This document shows, one piece after another, positions 62,820-64,000 of a stretch of DNA of 64,000 nt. The position numbers were made by a program, and so were the translations under genes. The DNA is from Solwaraspora sp. WMMD1047 (GTDB lineage Bacteria > Actinomycetota > Actinomycetes > Mycobacteriales > Micromonosporaceae). The stretch covers positions 2,852,001 to 2,916,000 of the forward strand of contig NZ_JARUBL010000001.1 in NCBI RefSeq assembly GCF_029626155.1, written 5' to 3'. Positions within the stretch are counted from its first letter, which is position 1, and every line of letters begins with the position of its first letter. The notes below the pieces were generated by a model. The model had not been told where the DNA came from and ran no database searches. It saw nothing but the letters and a program-made list of their open reading frames with translations.

Positions 62820-63245
62820 ATGCCCATGCTGAGAGCAGGCAAACCCGATCCCTTGATCTCTCCTAGGTTCACGATGCCGGTCGGCCATGTCACGAAGGAT
62901 GGCCAGCCTCACGCGCGGTACTCCTCGCACTCGCTGGTGTGGCGGCGGCTGCGCCGCTGGTGCGCATGCGGCCTGCGGTGGAAGCAGTGCCAACGCACCC
63001 GCAGCCGCCGCATCCTCAATGCGATCAGCGGGGCGACCCGCAACAGAGCGCCTGCCCCGACTTCCGCGCGCCCAGGTCGGGTGCCGGCGGTGAAGGATGT
63101 CGGTGACGGCTCGGCGTCGGCCGGCCGGCGGCGGTGTGACAACCGGCCGGCCTGGGACGCGCTGACGGTGGCCGGCCCGGTCATCGGTCGAGCCGGGCGG
63201 CTCACCCCGGCCCAGCGCTGGCGCGCGAACGGCGGCCGGTGGTGA
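62820..63245 (+). CDS. hypothetical protein with WCACG...C motif
   Basis: Up to 141 residues; starts at 62820, or at a later ATG at 62874. The N-terminal half has HARYSSHSLVWRRLRRWCACGLRWKQC, a basic segment with three Cys; the rest is Arg/Ala-rich. No family assigned. It overlaps the following gene by 4-7 bp and is divergent from the small HTH gene, so the three probably form one regulatory unit. Confidence 0.55.
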   Translation: MPMLRAGKPDPLISPRFTMPVGHVTKDGQPHARYSSHSLVWRRLRRWCACGLRWKQCQRTRSRRILNAISGATRNRAPAPTSARPGRVPAVKDVGDGSASAGRRRCDNRPAWDALTVAGPVIGRAGRLTPAQRWRANGGRW

Positions 63246-63643
63246 ACAAGACCCGGCCGCCCCACCCGCCCGGTCCCGGCCAGCCGTCTGAACCCGGCGC
63301 GGTGGTGAACCCGCCCCAGCCACCCAGCTCGCCCGGTCCCCGCCAGGCGTCCGATCCCGACGCGTTGACCGGTCGCCGTGCGCTGTCGAACCGGCGCCGG
63401 CCGCACGATCCGTTGCGGCCACTCTGGATCTGCCGGAGTTGTGCCGTGCCCTGGCCGTGCGCCTCGGCCCGGCTGCTGCTGACCGCCGAGTTCCACGGCG
63501 ACCGGGTGAGCCTCGCCGTCTACCTCGCGGCGGTGCTGCACGACGCCGCCCGCGACCTCACCCGCCTCAACCCCGACCCCGGCCCCGACTCGGCCGACCT
63601 GTTCACCCGCTTCATCGCCTGGACCCGCCGCGACCCACCCTGA
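63242..63643 (+). CDS. hypothetical protein with CRSC...WPC motif
   Basis: About 133 residues. The first ~60 are Pro-rich; then LWICRSCAVPWPCASARLLLTAEFHGDRVSLAVYLAAVLHDAARDL. I believe similar proteins are common in Micromonosporaceae, sometimes labelled flavin reductase without evidence. C-x-x-C...C could bind zinc. Tandem GTGs (63239, 63242) overlap the preceding stop, indicating coupling. Confidence 0.55.
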   Translation: MNKTRPPHPPGPGQPSEPGAVVNPPQPPSSPGPRQASDPDALTGRRALSNRRRPHDPLRPLWICRSCAVPWPCASARLLLTAEFHGDRVSLAVYLAAVLHDAARDLTRLNPDPGPDSADLFTRFIAWTRRDPP

Positions 63644-63664
63644 CCGCCCCGCCAGCGTCCTCGG

Positions 63665-64000
63665 CTAACCGGCTTCGGCCCGGATCGGATGGTCCGCCGG
63701 CACCGGCCGCAGCTCCGGCACGTACGGGTCGAGTTCCCCCGCCTCGAACCGACACAGCTTGACCGCCCACCAGAGCACATCCCTCGGATCCCCCACGATC
63801 TTGTAACCGCCGCCCGCCAGCAGCACCGCGTGCCCGTCCCCGGGCAGCGACACCAGCGTCGCGACCCACCGACCGGTGGTGGGATCCCAGATGCGGGCGG
63901 TGCCGTCGCGGGAGGCGGTGGCGAGGAGGGTGCCGTCGGGGGAGAACGCGACGGCGTTCACCGAGTCGGTGTGTCCGGTGAGGGTGGTGTGGTGGTCGCC
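63665..64000 (-). CDS. C-terminal part of a WD40-repeat protein (partial)
   Basis: The minus-strand frame is open from the window edge. It shows the end of a WD40 beta-propeller: [38 protein letters not shown] (the GH...WD pattern), then a terminal ~60-residue part ([20 protein letters not shown]). Actinobacterial proteins of this type often carry kinase, NACHT or TIR-like N-terminal domains; that part is outside the window and cannot be judged. Confidence 0.8.
   Translation of the reverse strand, partial: GDHHTTLTGHTDSVNAVAFSPDGTLLATASRDGTARIWDPTTGRWVATLVSLPGDGHAVLLAGGGYKIVGDPRDVLWWAVKLCRFEAGELDPYVPELRPVPADHPIRAEAG

Overview
The window is high-GC DNA from a filamentous actinobacterium, most likely Micromonosporaceae (Micromonospora-like). 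Codon third positions are strongly G/C, GTG starts and ATGA/GTGA overlaps are common, and the gene order is actinobacterial. No tRNA, rRNA, CRISPR array, integrase or transposase was recognised.

Layout: (1) 0-4.4 kb: a three-gene envelope cluster (DUF1469-DUF3618-DUF4235), an LprG-like lipoprotein with a P55-like MFS exporter, and a cold-shock gene with a long leader and a strong terminator. (2) 4.4-11.6 kb: aldo/keto reductase, Tam-like methyltransferase, a COG1816 deaminase that is probably a 6-aminodeoxyfutalosine deaminase, a two-component system and a cyclopropane-fatty-acid-synthase-type enzyme. (3) 11.7-45 kb: a backbone whose order follows the Mycobacterium tuberculosis Rv2614c-Rv2580c segment: thrS, HIT/Ap4A phosphorylase, phosphatidylinositol-phosphate synthase, PatA acyltransferase, PimA, pdxS, pdxT, yebC, ruvCAB, yajC-secD-secF, apt, relA, cyclophilin, glyoxalase-II-like hydrolase, hisS. 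It is interrupted by an inverted EF-G2 gene (14.5-16.7 kb) and by an accessory block (23.0-31.0 kb). That block holds a WhiJ/DUF397 regulatory cluster, an ECF41-type sigma factor with its oxidoreductase, a DUF4328 protein, an orphan B12-binding-like protein and an MFS/TetR pair. (4) 45-51 kb: an acyl-ACP desaturase under a palindromic operator, then urtABCDE, the urea ABC transporter. (5) 51-54.4 kb: thioesterase/HxlR divergon, secreted SGNH hydrolase, secreted S1 protease. (6) 54.4-59.4 kb: urease operon ureABCFGD, without ureE, on the minus strand. (7) 59.5-64 kb: M23 peptidase, DUF2867-like protein with two operator copies, amidase, an amphi-Trp gene bracketed by two 60-bp repeats, a small HTH gene divergent from two Cys-motif proteins, and the end of a WD40 gene.

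Main functional themes are phosphatidylinositol-mannoside envelope lipids, core recombination/secretion/stringent response, and urea uptake coupled to hydrolysis. The most interesting signals are non-coding: several strong palindromes in promoters, a 26-bp perfect inverted repeat at the accessory-block boundary, repeated 60-bp intergenic elements, 22/23-bp repeats at the ends of three genes, and two TTG starts in the urease operon that restore canonical proteins.
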